The position numbers were made by a program, and so were the translations under genes. From Thiobacillus sp. (GTDB lineage Bacteria; Pseudomonadota; Gammaproteobacteria; Burkholderiales; Thiobacillaceae), in assembly GCA_020217265.1 (NCBI GenBank), contig JAIWOS010000028.1, positions 1 through 18,652 on the forward strand: DNA of 18,652 bases. Direction: 5' to 3'. Of the stretch, positions 17,103 through 18,652 are shown piece after piece. Numbering within the stretch: the stretch's first letter is position 1; each line of letters begins with the position of its first letter. Under the pieces are notes generated by a model. The model did no database searches. It was not told where the DNA came from and saw nothing but the letters and a program-made list of their open reading frames with translations.

Positions 17103-18375
17103 CTCCCTTCCCCTTCTTCACGAATTGTTCTTGCAGCTCGAGAGATACTTCCCGGGCCTTGTTGCGGACGTGGCGACGGGTATAGACAGCGGCCATATCG
17201 GAGTTGGGCGACCAGCCCATCCAGTAAATGCGCCCTTGTGACTCGTCTTCGGGCGATACACCGCGAGCATCCATCAACTCCGAGAACTGGTCGTTCCACG
17301 TGTGCCGCAGCACGTGCGGAGAGAGCCACTTTGGCAGCGACGGGCACGCCTTCCGGAGCTCCTGGAACGCCTTTTCCGCGGCAGCGACACTCATCGGCCG
17401 GCCCGTGCGGCTAGCGACGAACAGGAACGGGTGTTTCTTTGCCTCCGGCAGCCCCCTGCGGTGATTGAGGATGTATGCCTGCGTTTGCGCCAGCAACTCC
17501 GCGTCCAGGGGGAGTACCCGCGCCCGCGTCTTCGTCTGCGGCTGATTGCGCCGGGGGTCATCTGGGTCGTCGGCGCGGCGGTGGATCGTCACCTCCCTCC
17601 GGTAGTCAACGATGTCGGAGTTGCGCACCCCTAGCGCTTCGCCGATACGCAGACCAAGACGCAGCAGCCAGCGGACCAGCAACGCATTCCGGTAGCGCGT
17701 GTGCTGGTCTCGCCATGGATTTTCCGGAGAATGCGGGTCGGTAACCCGCAAAAGTTCGGCAACATCTTCGTCAGACAGGCCTTCGCGCTGCTCCAGCGAA
17801 GCACGGGAGGACTTGCGCGGTATGCGGCTCTCGAGCGCGTCCGACACTAGCTGGGCCGAGTCACGCAGCCTCGCCTCGACCGCGGGGTCGAGGCCGTGCC
17901 TGCTCAGGCGCTCCCTTGCTAGCCAAGCAATGTAAGCGCGGATGTAGTGTAGTCGGGTCGCCGTGACCCCGGAATCAACTTGAGGCGGCGAGTCCGTTTG
18001 AGCTTTCATTCGCGCCCGCTCGAGCGACGAGACCTTCGCTGCTGCGACGGCGCCACCTGTGCACGACAACCCTGCAAGATCCGCGAGGGGCAGCTTGCAC
18101 AGGCGCGCGAGATCCTCGGCCTCGCCGAGCGATAGCACATTGCCCGTACCGAGCCGCTCATCGAGGTCGATGCCGCGCGCGTCTAGGAACAGCTGAAACA
18201 CCATCACGGCCCGAAGAACGTTGCCGATCGTATTGGTGGCCAAATTTTTTCCGCGCACCTCGGTCAGCGCAAAGATTGCCGGGGCGAACATCGGCCGCCC
18301 TTCCCTGTCGAGGAGAACCGGAAGGCGTTCGCCCGAGCTAAGCACTACGGTCCGGACACGATACCCAGAGGTCAT
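17095..18375 (-). CDS. Tyrosine recombinase / site-specific integrase (first of the trio, 426 aa)
   Basis: A 426-residue integrase with every catalytic residue visible: Arg243 (GLRIGEALGV), Lys282 (TKTRARVLPL), His354-x-x-Arg357 (SPHVLRHTW), Trp388 (YWMGWSPNSDMAAVY) and Tyr398 (YTRRH). The N-terminal ~190 residues would be the arm/core-binding helical part (NTIGNVLRAVMVFQLFLDAR, ATRLHYIRAYIAWLARERL). It is the first gene of the six-gene operon, adjacent to ssb and the attachment site, as expected for the main integrase. The ATG at 18375 has no clear Shine-Dalgarno sequence; it lies directly after a copy of the TTATTTACA end repeat. Length and order match the first gene of Tn554/RIT/GMT-like trios (TnpA- or GmtY-like); which one is not settled. 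Confidence 0.92.
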   Translation of the reverse strand: MTSGYRVRTVVLSSGERLPVLLDREGRPMFAPAIFALTEVRGKNLATNTIGNVLRAVMVFQLFLDARGIDLDERLGTGNVLSLGEAEDLARLCKLPLADLAGLSCTGGAVAAAKVSSLERARMKAQTDSPPQVDSGVTATRLHYIRAYIAWLARERLSRHGLDPAVEARLRDSAQLVSDALESRIPRKSSRASLEQREGLSDEDVAELLRVTDPHSPENPWRDQHTRYRNALLVRWLLRLGLRIGEALGVRNSDIVDYRREVTIHRRADDPDDPRRNQPQTKTRARVLPLDAELLAQTQAYILNHRRGLPEAKKHPFLFVASRTGRPMSVAAAEKAFQELRKACPSLPKWLSPHVLRHTWNDQFSELMDARGVSPEDESQGRIYWMGWSPNSDMAAVYTRRHVRNKAREVSLELQEQFVKKGKGDE

Positions 18376-18444
18376 TTATTTACACCATTTATTGGTATAA
18401 GGTAGTCGACAGTATAGCATCAAATCCTGAAAGAGTGTAAATAA
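18376..18444. repeat. Right subterminal repeats (TTATTTACA units) flanking the operon promoter
   Basis: TTATTTACAC at 18376-18385 and its exact reverse complement at 18435-18444 form a 10-bp inverted repeat around the recombinase promoter. The third unit at 18481 lies at the element edge. The copy at 18376-18399 and the edge copy at 18481-18505 also agree further on (nn-ATTT, TT, GGTATA), about 20 of 24 positions with a 1-nt gap. They may be both recombinase arm sites and operators. Confidence 0.7.
18411..18441 (-). promoter_or_regulatory. Promoter of the six-gene recombinase operon
   Basis: On the minus strand: TTTACA (18441-18436), 19 nt, then TATACT (18416-18411) with an extended TG element (TGCTATACT). 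It ends 35 nt before the first recombinase ATG. The -35 hexamer is part of one TTATTTACA end repeat, so recombinase binding at the ends could repress the operon. Confidence 0.6.
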
Positions 18445-18445
18445 T

Positions 18446-18483
18446 AAAAAACCCCAGCAAACGCGCGGCTTGCTGGGGTTTTA
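18446..18483 (-). terminator. Intrinsic terminator between ssb and the recombinase operon
   Basis: A perfect stem AAAACCCCAGCAA / TTGCTGGGGTTTT with a 9-nt loop (18461-18469), followed on the minus strand by a T-rich run. It lies 25 nt after the ssb stop but inside the element borders. It would stop ssb transcripts from running into the recombinase genes, whose promoter follows at once. Confidence 0.85.
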
Positions 18484-18505
18484 TTTACAGAATTTTTTAG
18501 GTATA
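18481..18505 (+). repeat. Right terminal inverted repeat
   Basis: Starts TTATTTACAG and ends GGTATA, immediately inside the ssb-end core. It pairs in inverted orientation with 6808-6832 (17 of 25 positions). The first bases also form the end of the terminator stem. Confidence 0.7.
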
Positions 18506-18507
18506 TC

Positions 18508-18652
18508 CTAGAACGGGATATCGTCGTCCATGTCGTCGAACCCGCCGCCGGCCGGTTTCTGCGCGGGCGCGCCACGCGAAGCGGCTGGCTGGCTGCGGGC
18601 GGGCGGCGGCGCCTGGGTGTAGCCGCCGTCGTCCATGTCGGCCATGCCGCCG
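18508..18652 (-). CDS. ssb: Single-stranded DNA-binding protein, C-terminal part (cut by window edge)
   Basis: The last 48 codons are visible: a Gly/Pro/Gln/Ala-rich flexible linker followed by FDDMDDDIPF and stop. The acidic DDDIPF tip is the hallmark of bacterial SSB, which binds partner proteins of replication, repair and recombination through it; the OB-fold lies outside the window. The last eight coding and stop bases (CCGTTCTA) are the attachment-site core, and the final base of the TAG stop comes from the element. The protein product is unchanged by the insertion, because the orphaned copy at 6806-6798 reads the same Pro-Phe-stop. Confidence 0.95.
   Translation of the reverse strand, partial: GGMADMDDGGYTQAPPPARSQPAASRGAPAQKPAGGGFDDMDDDIPF
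18509..18516 (-). repeat. Attachment-site core, ssb copy
   Basis: TAGAACGG, equal to 6799-6806. On the minus strand it is CCG TTC TA, the Pro-Phe codons and first two stop bases of ssb. The two copies in the same orientation bracket the element and are read as attL/attR. Confidence 0.8.

Larger units (their letters stand above)
6799..18516. mobile_element. ~11.7 kb integrative element in the 3' end of ssb: recombinase trio, RecD-like helicase, R-M cargo
   Basis: The borders are set by three independent signs. First, the 8-bp direct repeat TAGAACGG at 6799-6806 and 18509-18516 corresponds to the last codons of ssb. Second, imperfect inverted repeats lie immediately inside (6807-6832 against 18508-18481, 17 of 26 aligned positions equal). 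Third, the motif TTRTTTACA occurs three times within ~115 bp at each end and I did not find it elsewhere in the window. The interior carries no housekeeping genes: an hsdM/hsdS-like pair on the plus strand and a six-gene minus-strand operon of three tyrosine recombinases, two small coiled-coil proteins and a RecD2-like helicase. The class resembles Tn554, RIT or GMT elements in having several tyrosine recombinases in tandem; exact membership is not established. Confidence 0.85.

Overview
The window looks like a chromosomal segment of a high-GC betaproteobacterium, most likely of the Rhodocyclales (Azoarcus/Thauera type). The basis is the gene order fmdB - DUF502 - aspS - small DUF2322-like gene - nudB - ybhP-like - clsB and the protein sequences themselves. 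An ~11.7 kb integrated mobile element interrupts it. The species assignment is inference.

Chromosomal left part (1-6806, all genes on the minus strand). From 4590 down to 1 lies a compact housekeeping run: FmdB zinc ribbon, DUF502 membrane protein, aspartyl-tRNA synthetase, a small conserved protein, NudB (folate pathway Nudix hydrolase), a YbhP-like EEP-fold hydrolase and the start of cardiolipin synthase B. Several of these overlap by 4 nt. A separate TonB-dependent outer-membrane receptor (4678-6717) sits upstream of fmdB.

Mobile element (about 6799-18516). It is inserted exactly at the 3' end of ssb. The 8-bp sequence TAGAACGG, which on the minus strand encodes the last Pro-Phe codons of SSB plus the first two bases of its stop, is present at both ends. 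The copy at 18509-18516 still ends the ssb gene (stop now TAG, third base from the element). The copy at 6799-6806 is the orphaned original end (stop TAA). Inside these lie imperfect ~25-bp inverted terminal repeats and further copies of TTRTTTACA, three at each end.

The element has two convergent units. On the plus strand is a two-gene restriction-modification cargo. Its first protein fuses a PD-(D/E)xK nuclease to an N6-adenine methyltransferase (7013-8986). The second is a two-TRD specificity subunit (8965-10455). There is no HsdR translocase, so the arrangement is like BcgI. On the minus strand, starting next to ssb, is a six-gene operon: three different tyrosine recombinases (426, 517 and 683 aa), two small helix-turn-helix plus coiled-coil proteins (155 and 156 aa), and a RecD2-like helicase (696 aa). 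The junctions of this operon are 8-nt start/stop overlaps or gaps of 1 and 11 nt, so it is probably expressed as one unit from a promoter whose -35 lies in one of the terminal repeat copies. An intrinsic terminator inside the element separates it from ssb transcription.

The most interesting object is this element: a recombinase trio with two small accessory proteins and its own RecD-type helicase, targeting the conserved SSB tail codons and carrying a restriction system. It resembles in outline Tn554 (TnpABC), RIT elements and gamma-mobile-trio (GMT) islands, but I cannot equate it with any of them from sequence reading alone. The window ends inside ssb (18652).
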